Shown piece by piece: positions 38,564 to 48,106 of a DNA stretch of 64,000 bases. Below the pieces are notes generated by a model that made no database searches, was not told the DNA's origin, and saw only the letters and a list, made by a program, of their open reading frames with translations. The position numbers and the translations under genes were made by a program. The DNA is from Vibrio marisflavi CECT 7928 (GTDB lineage: Bacteria > Pseudomonadota > Gammaproteobacteria > Enterobacterales > Vibrionaceae). Every line of letters begins with the position of its first letter. Within the stretch, counting starts at the first letter, position 1. The stretch spans positions 62,001 to 126,000 of the forward strand of contig NZ_CAKLDM010000003.1 in assembly GCF_921294215.1 (NCBI RefSeq), given 5' to 3'.

Positions 38564-39043
38564 TTACTGTGCGCCTTCAAACCCCATCTGTCTCCAAGCT
38601 TCGAATGCGATGATTGCTACTGCATTTGAAAGATTAAGGCTTCTTGCCTCTGGCATCATAGGTATTCTAATACGCTGCTCTAGCGGCAGCCCTTCAATGA
38701 TTTCAGCAGGTAGGCCACGAGTTTCTGGGCCAAATAGCAGTACATCACCATTTTGATATGAAGCATCGACATGGTGGCCAGTGGCTTTGGTTGTGCAGGC
38801 AAAAATCCGATAGCCTTCAGTTTTTTCCTGCTGCAAATATTGGATGAATGCGTCGAAGTCTTTATGCCTTTTCACGTTCGCTAGATCGTGATAGTCCAAG
38901 CCAGCTCTGCGCAGTTTCTTTTCTTCTAAATCAAACCCTAGTGGTTCAATCAAATGCAGGCGAGCGCCACAATTTGCGCATAGACGAATAATATTGCCCG
39001 TATTTGGGGCGATTTCTGGTTCATAAAGGGCAATATCGAACAT
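38564..39043 (-). CDS. trmL: tRNA (cytidine/uridine-2'-O-)-methyltransferase TrmL
   Basis: TrmL methylates the 2'-O of the wobble nucleotide 34 in two tRNA-Leu isoacceptors. From ATG 39043 it has 159 residues (E. coli 157); a GTG four codons upstream is less likely. The SPOUT-fold trefoil-knot motifs are present: [20 protein letters not shown] at the start, [14 protein letters not shown], and [20 protein letters not shown] near the end. It reads alone, downstream of cpxA on the same strand. Confidence 0.95.
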   Translation of the reverse strand: MFDIALYEPEIAPNTGNIIRLCANCGARLHLIEPLGFDLEEKKLRRAGLDYHDLANVKRHKDFDAFIQYLQQEKTEGYRIFACTTKATGHHVDASYQNGDVLLFGPETRGLPAEIIEGLPLEQRIRIPMMPEARSLNLSNAVAIIAFEAWRQMGFEGAQ

Positions 39044-39109
39044 AGTTTCATTCACTTAGACAAGGGAAATGGCAGTATAAAGGCCACTTCACCTATCGCC
39101 AAGCAGAGT

Positions 39110-40486
39110 TTAGCTATTTAATGGCAGTTGAATTAGGACGTTTAAGCCCCCTAAGTCACTGCGACTGGCGGTTATCGAGCCATTGTGTTGCCTGATGGCA
39201 CTCTCAGTAATGGCTAGGCCTAGTCCAGCTCCCCCGCTGTTTCTGTCTCTCGCTGTGGATACTCGATAAAATGGTCTGAAAATATCTTGAAGCTCGCTGT
39301 CCGGCACACCCGAACCATTGTCACTGACTGAAATATATAGTTTGTCTTTTGATGTATAGATTTGTACTTCGACGCGATCTTTTCCGTAGTAAATAGCATT
39401 GCGAATGATGTTTTCTACGGCGCTCATCAAAAGCTTAGGATTGCCAGAAACTGTCACGTTGGGGATGTCAGAATATTTGAGCGCTTTGCCCATTTGCTCT
39501 GCTTCGAACTGACCATCTTTAAGAATCTCTTCCCACAAACTTGAGATAGGTTGAGTTTCACGTTCCAAGTGACTATTGGCCTGCATTCTGGAAAGCTCCA
39601 ATAATTCGCCAATCATTTGCTCCAATCGCTGAGCTTCGGTATCGACTCGCGATAGTTCAGAGCTTTCGCCTAATTTTCGGGTTGCCAGAGCATTCGCCAT
39701 GCGCAAGCGAGTCAGAGGAGAGCGCAATTCATGAGAGATATCTGATAGTAATCTTTGCTGCCCCGACAACATCTGATTGACAGCTTCCACCATCTGATTG
39801 AAGCTCTTACCTGTTTGTTGAAACTCAGTGGTGCCCGTTTCTAAATCATGATCGACAACAAACTCACCTTTAGCCACTCGTTGAGCGGCTCGTTCTAGCT
39901 TGCGTGCAGGTTGACTCAATGCCCATGCTAACCAAAGCAGTAGTGGTGTACTTACGGCCATGACGGCGAGCAGTAGTTGAAGTGGCTTATCAAATAGCTG
40001 CAGCAAAAATGGTGGAGGCTGGTTCCAACGAGTACCAAAAAATAACAATAAGTCCTGATCGGCTAAATTTATCGTGAGTGGGCCAGCAATCAGGTAATGG
40101 CCATAAAGCCTCTGTTTTGGAGTTGTGCCGCTGTAGCCGGTGACAAAGTTTCTCAGTTCGCGAAAGTGGTTCGCTTTTCTGGCTTTGCCAGTCAATATGT
40201 TACCGCTTAAGTCTGCAAGAAATAGGCTTGGTCGATTGGATTTTTGTGGCCGAGCTTGGCGATTGAAATCACGGATTATCTTTTGCAGATCTGGCTCTTG
40301 CTGATACTTGCTCTCTATATAGTCCCGAATTCGCTCATATTTGATCATCTGAGAAGGTGGAATGTCTCTTTGCTTGCGAGGATCGAGATGAGATAAGTAC
40401 AAAACCGCCACAAGTACCATCAACATGGTGAACCAGAAGATGGCAAAAATACGTCCATATAGGCTAGTGATTTTTGGGAATCGCAT
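39110..40486 (-). CDS. cpxA: Envelope stress sensor histidine kinase CpxA
   Basis: CpxA senses misfolded envelope proteins and phosphorylates CpxR. The ATG at 40486 lies two bases after the cpxR stop (TGA-TC-ATG), indicating translational coupling, and gives 458 residues. Order: TM1 (SLYGRIFAIFWFTMLMVLVA), periplasmic sensor (about 30-160), TM2, HAMP, HisKA with DISHELRSPLTRLRMA (His near residue 250) and the ATPase domain (SDNGSGVPD, SGGAGLGLAITE). The periplasmic region is the part expected to interact with CpxP, encoded divergently as two copies. Confidence 0.96.
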   Translation of the reverse strand: MRFPKITSLYGRIFAIFWFTMLMVLVAVLYLSHLDPRKQRDIPPSQMIKYERIRDYIESKYQQEPDLQKIIRDFNRQARPQKSNRPSLFLADLSGNILTGKARKANHFRELRNFVTGYSGTTPKQRLYGHYLIAGPLTINLADQDLLLFFGTRWNQPPPFLLQLFDKPLQLLLAVMAVSTPLLLWLAWALSQPARKLERAAQRVAKGEFVVDHDLETGTTEFQQTGKSFNQMVEAVNQMLSGQQRLLSDISHELRSPLTRLRMANALATRKLGESSELSRVDTEAQRLEQMIGELLELSRMQANSHLERETQPISSLWEEILKDGQFEAEQMGKALKYSDIPNVTVSGNPKLLMSAVENIIRNAIYYGKDRVEVQIYTSKDKLYISVSDNGSGVPDSELQDIFRPFYRVSTARDRNSGGAGLGLAITESAIRQHNGSITASRSDLGGLNVLIQLPLNS

Positions 40487-40488
40487 GA

Positions 40489-41172
40489 TCAATTCTCAAC
40501 GAGTAAATAGCCACGACCTCGCAGCGTTTTGATTCGAGGTTTTCCATCTTCGCGTTCAGGTAGCTTCTTGCGCAGGTTTGAAACATGCATATCAATCGCT
40601 CTATCAAAAGCTGATAATCTTTTTCCCAAGACGTCGAGACTGAGGGTTTCCTTGGTGGCTACTTCTCCCGGGTTCTGAACAAAGTGTGCTAAAAGAGCAA
40701 ACTCTGTTGTGGTCAAATCAAGTAACTGCTCTTGGCAATACGCTTCTTGTTTTCCCGGGTAGACGTGAATATCTTGATATTTTAGGCATTCGTTCGCTTT
40801 TGACGTCGATTTGGTGTCCGTACGGCGCAGTATAGCTCGGATTCTTGCCAAAAGTTCTCTATCACTAAAAGGTTTGGGTAAGTAATCGTCAGCTCCAAGC
40901 TCTAAGCCGATCACTCGATCTATCTCTTCACCTTTGGCTGTTAGCATAAGAACAGGGGTTTCCCATTTCTCTCGTAGGCGTTTCAAAGTCTCGATACCGT
41001 TTAATCTTGGCATCATCACATCTAGCAATATCAAGTCGGTTTGTTCATTAAGGCTTTCCAAGCCAGCTTCACCATCATTAGCTTCTGACACGTTGAACCC
41101 CTCAAAGGTAAGCACCTCTTTAAGTAAGCTGGTGAGTTCGATGTCATCGTCAATTAACAAGATATTTGCCAT
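40489..41172 (-). CDS. cpxR: Envelope stress response regulator CpxR
   Basis: CpxR is an OmpR-type response regulator of 227 residues. The receiver starts NILLIDDDIELTSLLKEVL, with the phosphorylated Asp in DLILLDVMMPRLNG (about residue 51) and the switch Lys in DDYLPKPF. The winged-helix domain (about 130-225) ends TLRGRGYLLVEN. AAAAGAG precedes the ATG. It is divergent from the first cpxP-like gene, with CpxR-like boxes between them. Confidence 0.97.
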   Translation of the reverse strand: MANILLIDDDIELTSLLKEVLTFEGFNVSEANDGEAGLESLNEQTDLILLDVMMPRLNGIETLKRLREKWETPVLMLTAKGEEIDRVIGLELGADDYLPKPFSDRELLARIRAILRRTDTKSTSKANECLKYQDIHVYPGKQEAYCQEQLLDLTTTEFALLAHFVQNPGEVATKETLSLDVLGKRLSAFDRAIDMHVSNLRKKLPEREDGKPRIKTLRGRGYLLVEN

Positions 41173-41252
41173 ACTCTTTTCCAGTGATGTTCAGTTTCTT
41201 TTAACTATATATTACTCGGATTTGTCACGAACAATGAGTACTAAATGTGCTC

Positions 41253-41288
41253 TTTACGATTCTTTACGCTTGCCTTACGTTGCTTTAC
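41253..41288 (+). promoter_or_regulatory. Two tandem CpxR-like boxes before the first cpxP gene
   Basis: TTTAC-N5-TTTAC at 41253-41267 is a perfect inverse reading of the CpxR consensus GTAAA-N5-GTAAA. CTTAC-N5-TTTAC at 41274-41288 is a second, near-perfect copy. The half-sites start at 41253, 41263, 41274 and 41284, one helical turn apart, 75-110 bases before the cpxP ATG and 80-115 before cpxR. They suit control of both divergent transcripts. Confidence 0.8.
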
Positions 41289-41362
41289 TCCCCAGCGATT
41301 AATGTTATACCTAAGCACTGTGAATTACAGCTGCTATATTCAATCAGACGAAAGGTATCGCT

Positions 41363-41824
41363 ATGAAAACTAAAAATAAACTAATATTGTCCGCTGTAAT
41401 TCTCCCATTGATCGTGGGCTCTGCAAGTGTGTTTGCCTATGGTGGAAAAGATGGTCACCGTGGTAAGAACAAGTGCCGTCCTGGTATCGACCGCAGTGTG
41501 ATGAAACAGCTTGATCTCACCCAAGAGCAAAAAGATAAGCTGAAAGATATGAAGCAAGCCAATAAGCAAGAAAGGAAAGAAGAGTTCCAGAAAAATGCTG
41601 AGGCACGTAAAGCGTATCATGATCAAATTCAAAAGTTGGTTTTAGCTGACAACTTTGATCAAAATGCTGCTGATGCGTTAGCTAAACAAATGGCTGAAGC
41701 ACAAGTTCAACAACGGGTTGAAAAAATGAAACAGCAACACGATATGCTCAATGTTCTGACACCAGCTCAAAAAACAAAATATGTTCAGCTTGAGCAAGCA
41801 AAAATGGAGCAATGCCGCAGTTAA
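41363..41824 (+). CDS. cpxP: CpxP/Spy family periplasmic protein (first copy)
   Basis: CpxP is a periplasmic inhibitor of CpxA and an adaptor for misfolded proteins. The 153-residue product has a signal peptide (MKTKNKLILSAVILPLIVGS, cleavage near FAYGG). The mature part is helical, very basic and glutamine-rich, with the family's two LTxxQ motifs: LDLTQEQKDKL (about 51-61) and LTPAQKTKY near the end. Cysteines flank the fold (KNKCRPG and EQCRS). AAAGG precedes the ATG. Upstream CpxR boxes and divergent cpxRA support the name. Confidence 0.88.
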   Translation: MKTKNKLILSAVILPLIVGSASVFAYGGKDGHRGKNKCRPGIDRSVMKQLDLTQEQKDKLKDMKQANKQERKEEFQKNAEARKAYHDQIQKLVLADNFDQNAADALAKQMAEAQVQQRVEKMKQQHDMLNVLTPAQKTKYVQLEQAKMEQCRS

Positions 41825-41860
41825 CCGACTCTAGGTTTAAAGCACATATGATATGAAGTA

Positions 41861-41890
41861 AGGAGGTGCTAGATTTCTAGCTCCTCCCTT
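41861..41890 (+). terminator. Terminator of the first cpxP gene
   Basis: GGAGGTGCTAG and CTAGCTCCTCC pair with one mismatch around a three-base loop, followed by CTTTGTCTTT. In Enterobacteriaceae the cpxP 3' end yields the small RNA CpxQ; no sequence similarity to CpxQ is evident here. Confidence 0.7.
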
Positions 41891-41894
41891 TGTC

Positions 41895-41920
41895 TTTACT
41901 CACATTTACAAATCACTTAC
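41895..41920 (+). promoter_or_regulatory. CpxR-like boxes before the second cpxP-like gene
   Basis: TTTAC (41895-41899), TTTAC (41905-41909) and CTTAC (41916-41920) are spaced five and six bases apart. This repeats the pattern in front of the first copy and gives a perfect TTTAC-N5-TTTAC box 75-90 bases before the ATG at 41984. The second paralogue therefore probably has its own Cpx-controlled promoter. Confidence 0.75.
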
Positions 41921-41983
41921 GTTTCTTTGCGTTCTTATCATTATTCTGCTTATGCTTTTTGTAACATGAGTTTAGATTGATAT

Positions 41984-42445
41984 ATGAAGCCGACAAAAAT
42001 GTATATCTCACTCTTCACCGCGCTATTTGTAATTCCTCTTTCACACAATGCGTATTCTGCCAATTTTGGTAACTCTCCAGCATTGAAAAACGAATGTGGA
42101 TTTGGTTTAGACATGGACACATTTCATAAGCTTGATTTGACCAACAAACAAAAAGTTCAATTAGCGAACTTGGAGTTGGTGGACAGAAATGTAATTAAGG
42201 AAGAACTTGTAAAGGGAAGAAAAGTTCGCCAAGCGTATAGAATTGAAATACAAAAGTTACTTCTAGCGAAGAAGTTGGATGAGCGTGCTGCCAATCAATT
42301 GACCCATAAAATGGCAGACTCGCAGGCATATCTAAATTTGCGCGTGATGGAACAGCAACATGCGATGTTTGACTTGTTAACAGATAAACAAAAAGCGGAT
42401 TATATCCAACTTGAGAATAAAAAAGCTTCTCAATGTCGCTCTTAA
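41984..42445 (+). CDS. CpxP/Spy family periplasmic protein (second, divergent copy)
   Basis: This is another 153-residue protein, the same length as its neighbour. It has a signal peptide (MKPTKMYISLFTALFVIPLS, cleavage near AYSAN) and an aligned layout: Cys (KNECGFG), LDLTNKQKVQL, RQAYRIEIQKLLLAKKLDER, EQQHAMFDLLTDKQKADYIQ, ending SQCRS. The LTxxQ motifs have become LTNKQ and LTDKQ and still fit. Sequence divergence is strong, so the duplication is old or under different selection. No obvious Shine-Dalgarno site precedes the ATG. It probably has a distinct chaperone or sensor role in the Cpx response. Confidence 0.82.
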   Translation: MKPTKMYISLFTALFVIPLSHNAYSANFGNSPALKNECGFGLDMDTFHKLDLTNKQKVQLANLELVDRNVIKEELVKGRKVRQAYRIEIQKLLLAKKLDERAANQLTHKMADSQAYLNLRVMEQQHAMFDLLTDKQKADYIQLENKKASQCRS

Positions 42446-42593
42446 TTGTTTTGTTATTTCGCTGCAGTAGGTGGTGTTTTTGCTGTATTTAGTGTCATTT
42501 TTTTGTATTTACGTCACATTTGTCGAGCTATTTGAATATTTGAAGTTATAATTGAACACGTCAGTCTTTTATAACAATTAATACTCATAAACT

Positions 42594-43502
42594 ATGAAAA
42601 ATGAATACGCTCGTCTTGTCACTTCTGCGGCATGGACTGCGACAATCGTCGCGACAATATTGCTAGTTTTTAAAATTTTTGCTTGGTGGGTGACAGGCTC
42701 AGTAAGCTTACTTGCATCATTAATTGATTCGCTTCTCGATATCTCAGCATCGGTGGTGAATCTAATCGTTATTCGCTATTCACTTCAGCCAGCCGATAAA
42801 GAACATCGCTTTGGACATGGTAAAGCAGAGTCTCTAGCGGCCTTGGCACAAGCAATGTTTATATCAGGGTCGGCTTGCTTCCTGATTTTAAATGGTATTG
42901 AACGCATGTTCCGTCCAGCAGAGTTGCACTCACCACAAGTGGGGGTGTATGTAAGTATCTTTGCTATTGTGGTGACTTATGCTTTGGTGCGCTTTCAAAA
43001 ATACGTTGTGAAGAAAACGGGTAGCCAAGCCATTGCTGCTGATTCTCTGCACTATCAATCGGATCTCTACTTAAATATCGCTATTTTGATTGCTTTAGTA
43101 CTCACTTGGGTTGGTATTAAACAAGCTGATGCTGTGTTCGCCATTGGATTAGGCTTCTATATTCTATATAGCGCTTTCAAAATGGTGATGAATGCGATTC
43201 AAACCTTGCTTGATAGAAAGCTACCAGACGAAGAGATTAAGCAGATCCGAACTTGCTGCTTGTCAGTTGATGATGTCCTTGGGGTACATCAGCTCAGAAC
43301 CCGCATGTCAGGTCCAACACGCTTTATTCAGCTTCATTTGGAGCTAGAGGATCAGCTTCCGCTTATCGAAGCACATCGTATTTCAGACGAGGTGGAGAAG
43401 AAGTTACTGGAGCTCTTTCCGGAAGCGGATGTATTGATCCATCAAGATCCTTACTCGGCAGTATTGGGCGCTGAAAAAGTACAGAAGAATCAAGACTGGT
43501 AG
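42594..43502 (+). CDS. fieF: Cation-efflux pump FieF (CDF family)
   Basis: FieF (YiiP) exports Zn2+/Fe2+ in exchange for protons as a homodimer. The 302-residue protein has six membrane helices and a cytoplasmic ferredoxin-like domain. Site A ligands Asp45 and Asp49 fall in [11 protein letters not shown] at exactly the E. coli numbers, with the second half in [31 protein letters not shown] is the family signature. It lies between cpxP and pfkA as in E. coli. No strong ribosome site precedes the ATG. Confidence 0.95.
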   Translation: MKNEYARLVTSAAWTATIVATILLVFKIFAWWVTGSVSLLASLIDSLLDISASVVNLIVIRYSLQPADKEHRFGHGKAESLAALAQAMFISGSACFLILNGIERMFRPAELHSPQVGVYVSIFAIVVTYALVRFQKYVVKKTGSQAIAADSLHYQSDLYLNIAILIALVLTWVGIKQADAVFAIGLGFYILYSAFKMVMNAIQTLLDRKLPDEEIKQIRTCCLSVDDVLGVHQLRTRMSGPTRFIQLHLELEDQLPLIEAHRISDEVEKKLLELFPEADVLIHQDPYSAVLGAEKVQKNQDW

Positions 43503-43696
43503 TTTTATTTCTGCTATTAATGGTTGAATGTTGAGCGGTTGCAATCCGCACTGATCCTGATGTGTATCAACAAAAAAGCACTATAAAGCTGTAATACTTT
43601 TACAAAAGTAGAAAAGTTACGTGATTTAGTGCAAATAAAAGTAGTATTCCTACTTAGTAGATGTAACATAATGCACCATAAAATCGATTGTAGAAA

Positions 43697-43736
43697 TATA
43701 CCCAAGTAACCTGCACAACGAGGTGATTTGGGTATA
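43697..43736. repeat. Vibrio-like palindromic repeat upstream of pfkA
   Basis: TATACCCAAGTAACCT (43697-43712) and AGGTGATTTGGGTATA (43721-43736) form an imperfect inverted repeat with an eight-base loop and two mismatches. The TATACCCAAGT core resembles a short palindrome that I recall as common between Vibrio genes. It lies 50 bases before the pfkA ATG. The identification rests on memory. Confidence 0.6.
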
Positions 43737-43755
43737 ACATTCAATCGTAACTTGA

Positions 43756-44748
<993 letters not shown>

Positions 44749-44769
44749 TTAAAATCAGCTTTTATTTAG

Positions 44770-44797
44770 AACGCCAGCTTGTTAGCTGGCGTTTTTT
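44770..44797 (+). terminator. Intrinsic terminator of pfkA
   Basis: AACGCCAGCT (44770-44779) and AGCTGGCGTT (44784-44793) form a ten-pair stem with a four-base loop, followed by a run of T. Confidence 0.92.
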
Positions 44798-44828
44798 TAT
44801 GTGGAAAGGGCTGATTCCTTGAGCTTAT

Positions 44829-45851
44829 CTATTCAAGATGCAAGTCGAGGGGAGTTTTGCTTTCTCGGCCGCCGATCTCACGAGCCAATTTAGGCACTAA
44901 ATATCCTGACACTTCTTTAATTAGTTCTGCCATGATTTCTCTGGCCCTATCGTCTGAAACGTAAAAATGCGCCGCACCTTGTACTTTATCTAATACATGT
45001 AAGTAATACGGCAGAATACCTGCATCAAACAGTGATTCGCTTAGCGACTTTTGCACTATCGCGCAGTCATTGACTCCTTTCAACAACACGCTCTGATTAA
45101 GTAGAGTTACGTTACTGGCTTTCAATTTGGCCATCGATTGTTTCAATTCCGTATGAATTTCATTTGGATGATTGATGTGGGTAACTATGATGACTTGCAG
45201 TCTTGTTTGGCTGAACAATTGGCAAAGCTCTTTTGTAACCCTTTCAGGAATTACAACAGGCAATCGAGTGTGTATTCTGAGTCTTTTTATGTGCGGAATG
45301 GCGCTAATAGCGCCGATCAACCATTCTAGTTCATGATCTTTTGCCATCAGAGGATCGCCACCAGATAAGATCACCTCATTAAGATCTTTAGAGCCTTCAA
45401 TATATTCTATGCTACGTTGCCAAACCGATTTATTGCCTTTGTTGTCTTGGTACGGGAAATGACGCCTAAAGCAGTAGCGACAATTTATCGCGCATCCACC
45501 TTTGACGATGAGTAACGCTCTATTTTTGTATTTGTGTAGTAATCCGGGAGTCGAATTGTTTTGCTCTTCAAGTGGATCTTCTGAGTATCCCAAGTGTGTT
45601 TGAAATTCTTCGGCAATCGGCAATACTTGCTTTAGCAAAGGGTCATCTGGATTGCCTTTTTCCATTCTCTCGACAAAATTAACAGGAACCCGCTGCGAAA
45701 ATAGCTTTCTAGCCTCTGCTCCTTCAAGGTAAGAAGTAGGGTCTAATTGCAGATGTTTTAATAGCTTAATAGGATCAGTAAAGGAATTTGCTAATTGCTT
45801 GATCCAGTTTTGCTCAACAGAATCGACTTTTCGGGTTATTATGTGTGGCAT
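44829..45851 (-). CDS. epmB: EF-P beta-lysylation protein (lysine 2,3-aminomutase-like)
   Basis: EpmB (YjeK) is a radical-SAM enzyme that turns alpha-lysine into beta-lysine for attachment to EF-P. From ATG 45851 it has 340 residues (E. coli 342). The iron-sulfur cluster motif is [15 protein letters not shown] (CxxxCxxC); [16 protein letters not shown] and [15 protein letters not shown] are family segments. The ATG is only 34 bases from the divergent efp ATG, so each promoter must overlap the other gene's 5' end. A 35-codon upstream extension in frame is antisense to efp and rejected. Confidence 0.95.
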   Translation of the reverse strand: MPHIITRKVDSVEQNWIKQLANSFTDPIKLLKHLQLDPTSYLEGAEARKLFSQRVPVNFVERMEKGNPDDPLLKQVLPIAEEFQTHLGYSEDPLEEQNNSTPGLLHKYKNRALLIVKGGCAINCRYCFRRHFPYQDNKGNKSVWQRSIEYIEGSKDLNEVILSGGDPLMAKDHELEWLIGAISAIPHIKRLRIHTRLPVVIPERVTKELCQLFSQTRLQVIIVTHINHPNEIHTELKQSMAKLKASNVTLLNQSVLLKGVNDCAIVQKSLSESLFDAGILPYYLHVLDKVQGAAHFYVSDDRAREIMAELIKEVSGYLVPKLAREIGGRESKTPLDLHLE

Positions 45852-45885
45852 TGAAATTAACTCGAAGAATGGTAAAGAGGAAAAA

Positions 45886-46452
45886 ATGGCTACTGTTAGC
45901 ACGAATGAATTTAAAGGCGGTCTCAAAATTATGCTTGATAACGAGCCTTGTGTCATTCTCGAAAACGAGTATGTAAAACCAGGTAAAGGTCAGGCGTTCA
46001 ACCGCGTAAAAATCCGTAAACTGCTTTCTGGTAAAGTTTTAGAAAAAACATTTAAGTCTGGCGAAACAGTTGAAGTTGCTGATGTTATGGATACTGACCT
46101 AGATTATCTGTATAACGACGGCGAATTCTACCACTTTATGAACAGCGAGTCTTTCGAACAAATCGCTGCAGACATGAAAGCGGTTGGTGAGAATGCTAAG
46201 TGGTTGGTAGAAAACGACACTTGTATGCTGACTCTTTGGAACGGCAATCCAATTGCTGTGACTCCACCAAACTTTGTTGAGCTGGAAGTAACTGAAACTG
46301 ATCCTGGCCTAAAAGGTGATACTCAAGGTACAGGTGGTAAACCAGCAACTCTAACAACTGGTGCTGTTGTTCGTGTTCCTCTGTTTATCCAAATTGGTGA
46401 AGTGATCAAAGTTGATACTCGTTCTGGCGAATACGTTGGTCGCGTAAAGTAA
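45886..46452 (+). CDS. efp: Translation elongation factor P
   Basis: EF-P relieves ribosome stalling at polyproline. From ATG 45886 (AGAGGA upstream) it has 188 residues in three beta-barrel domains. The modified lysine is in [14 protein letters not shown] and counts to Lys34, as in E. coli, consistent with EpmA/EpmB-type beta-lysylation. EpmB is divergently encoded next door; epmA is not in the window. The C-terminal [20 protein letters not shown] is the standard family signature. Confidence 0.98.
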   Translation: MATVSTNEFKGGLKIMLDNEPCVILENEYVKPGKGQAFNRVKIRKLLSGKVLEKTFKSGETVEVADVMDTDLDYLYNDGEFYHFMNSESFEQIAADMKAVGENAKWLVENDTCMLTLWNGNPIAVTPPNFVELEVTETDPGLKGDTQGTGGKPATLTTGAVVRVPLFIQIGEVIKVDTRSGEYVGRVK

Positions 46453-46482
46453 TCACTAGCTAATTTACCTAACTGGTTTGAT

Positions 46483-46520
46483 ATAGGGCCTATTGGTTTT
46501 GATGCCAATAGGCCCTATTT
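46483..46520 (+). terminator. Intrinsic terminator of efp
   Basis: ATAGGGCCTATTGG (46483-46496) and CCAATAGGCCCTAT (46504-46517) form a 14-pair stem followed by TTTACT. It isolates efp from menA. Confidence 0.88.
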
Positions 46521-46581
46521 ACTGGTAAAAATATGATGTGGCACAATTTTTGTGTGATATTCAAAGACTATTATAAGGAGC

Positions 46582-47499
46582 ATGAAACAGTCTTTTCGAG
46601 TCTGGCTGGAAGCTGCTAGACCTAAAACCCTACCACTTGCACTGATCTCTATATTGACCGGGAGCGTGCTTGCATATTCTACTGGCCATTTTTCGTGGTT
46701 TGTCGCGACTATGGCATTTATTACCGCGACCTTACTGCAGATTTTGTCTAACCTCGCCAATGATTACGGTGATGCGGTCAAAGGTACCGACAATGAAAAT
46801 CGTATTGGTCCTAAGCGAGCTGTACAATCAGGGCTGGTCAGCCAATCCACAATGAAGCAAGCCATAACCATCAACATCATATTGACGGTGGCATCTGGTT
46901 TTCTCCTTATTTTTCATGCGCTAGATAGCCTGCAAAATATACTCATCTTTATAGCTTTAGGTATTTTGGCCATATTAGCTGCTATCGCTTATACCATGGG
47001 AAATAAGCCGTACGGCTATGTTGGGCTAGGGGACATTTCAGTATTTTTGTTCTTTGGTCTACTTGGTGTAGCGGGCACATACTTTCTGCACACAGGTACT
47101 GTTGACTATTTACTTGCTCTTCCTGCCATTGGTTGCGGACTTTTGGCGGTATCAGTTCTTAATGTAAATAACATGCGAGATATAGAAAATGACTCAGCAT
47201 GCGGCAAAAGAACGGTTGCGGTACGATTAGGACAGCAAGGTGCCAAACGCTATCATTTGCTACTACTAGTTTGCGCTTTTTTAGCATTTGCTATTTATTT
47301 GACGTCTCAGCCCAAGCCTCTTTGGATTAGTATTCCTTTTCTACTTTCTGCTGTGCTACTTATCAAGCATGGTAAAAGTGTTTGGACTAGTGAAAAACCA
47401 GCGCAAATTGCCCCGATGATGCCAATTATTGTCAAGTGCTCACTGTTGACGAATCTGCTATTTTCGGGCGTGATAATTGCTCAAACAATAACCTCTTAA
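46582..47499 (+). CDS. menA: 1,4-dihydroxy-2-naphthoate polyprenyltransferase
   Basis: MenA attaches the polyprenyl tail in menaquinone synthesis. The 305-residue UbiA-type membrane enzyme has about nine helices. Its first Asp-rich motif is NLANDYGDAVKGTDNENRIG (about 55-74) and the second NNMRDIENDSACGKRTVAVR (about 197-216). ATG 46582 has AAGGAG just one base before it, an unusually short spacing. No upstream in-frame ATG, GTG or TTG exists. rraA follows, as in E. coli. Confidence 0.95.
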   Translation: MKQSFRVWLEAARPKTLPLALISILTGSVLAYSTGHFSWFVATMAFITATLLQILSNLANDYGDAVKGTDNENRIGPKRAVQSGLVSQSTMKQAITINIILTVASGFLLIFHALDSLQNILIFIALGILAILAAIAYTMGNKPYGYVGLGDISVFLFFGLLGVAGTYFLHTGTVDYLLALPAIGCGLLAVSVLNVNNMRDIENDSACGKRTVAVRLGQQGAKRYHLLLLVCAFLAFAIYLTSQPKPLWISIPFLLSAVLLIKHGKSVWTSEKPAQIAPMMPIIVKCSLLTNLLFSGVIIAQTITS

Positions 47500-47575
47500 T
47501 TGAGTTTTATCATTGCATTGGCTTAAACAGCCTATATACTCGATTTAGGTGACTAACGGTACGAGAAAAATTGCT

Positions 47576-48085
47576 ATGGAATACAACACCTCTGCACTTT
47601 GTGATATTTACATCGATCAAGTTGACGTTGTTGAACCTATGTTCAGTAACTTCGGTGGCAGCGTTTCGTTTGCTGGTCAAATTACTACGGTCAAATGCTT
47701 CGAGGACAATAGTTTGATTCGCGAAGTCTTGGAGCAAGATGGTGTAGGTCGCATACTGTTAGTTGATGGCGGTGGCTCACTTCGTCGAGCACTTATTGAT
47801 GCGGAATTGGCCTCTCTCGCTGAAGAGAACGATTGGGAGGGTATTGTTGTTTATGGCTGCGTTCGTGAAGTCGATGAGCTAGAAGACATGAGTATTGGTA
47901 TCCAAGCTCTCGCATCTGTACCAGTGGGAGCAGCGCAGCACGGTGTTGGTGAAGTAGAAGTACCTGTTAATTTTGGTGGGGTGACGTTCTTACCAGAGGA
48001 CTATGTCTACGCTGATAATACGGGTGTTATTTTGTCGCAAGAGCCACTCAACGTGGATTTTGAAGTAGAGGAAGACGAGCTTTAA
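47576..48085 (+). CDS. rraA: Ribonuclease E activity regulator RraA
   Basis: RraA is a trimeric protein that binds RNase E and restrains its activity. From ATG 47576 it has 169 residues. The start [40 protein letters not shown] and [20 protein letters not shown] follow RraA/MenG closely. The acidic C-terminus FEVEEDEL is typical. It follows menA by 76 bases. It is 21 bases from the convergent MATE gene with no clear terminator. Confidence 0.95.
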   Translation: MEYNTSALCDIYIDQVDVVEPMFSNFGGSVSFAGQITTVKCFEDNSLIREVLEQDGVGRILLVDGGGSLRRALIDAELASLAEENDWEGIVVYGCVREVDELEDMSIGIQALASVPVGAAQHGVGEVEVPVNFGGVTFLPEDYVYADNTGVILSQEPLNVDFEVEEDEL

Positions 48086-48106
48086 ATCGTACTTAGCTCT
48101 TCGAAA

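Noticed and set aside
41825..41890. CpxQ-like small RNA from the cpxP 3' end
   Set aside because: There is a terminator hairpin in the right place, but no visible similarity to the enterobacterial CpxQ seed; kept only as a note.
45852..45956. 35-codon N-terminal extension of epmB
   Set aside because: It would be antisense to the efp start, lacks a ribosome site, and makes EpmB longer than its family.
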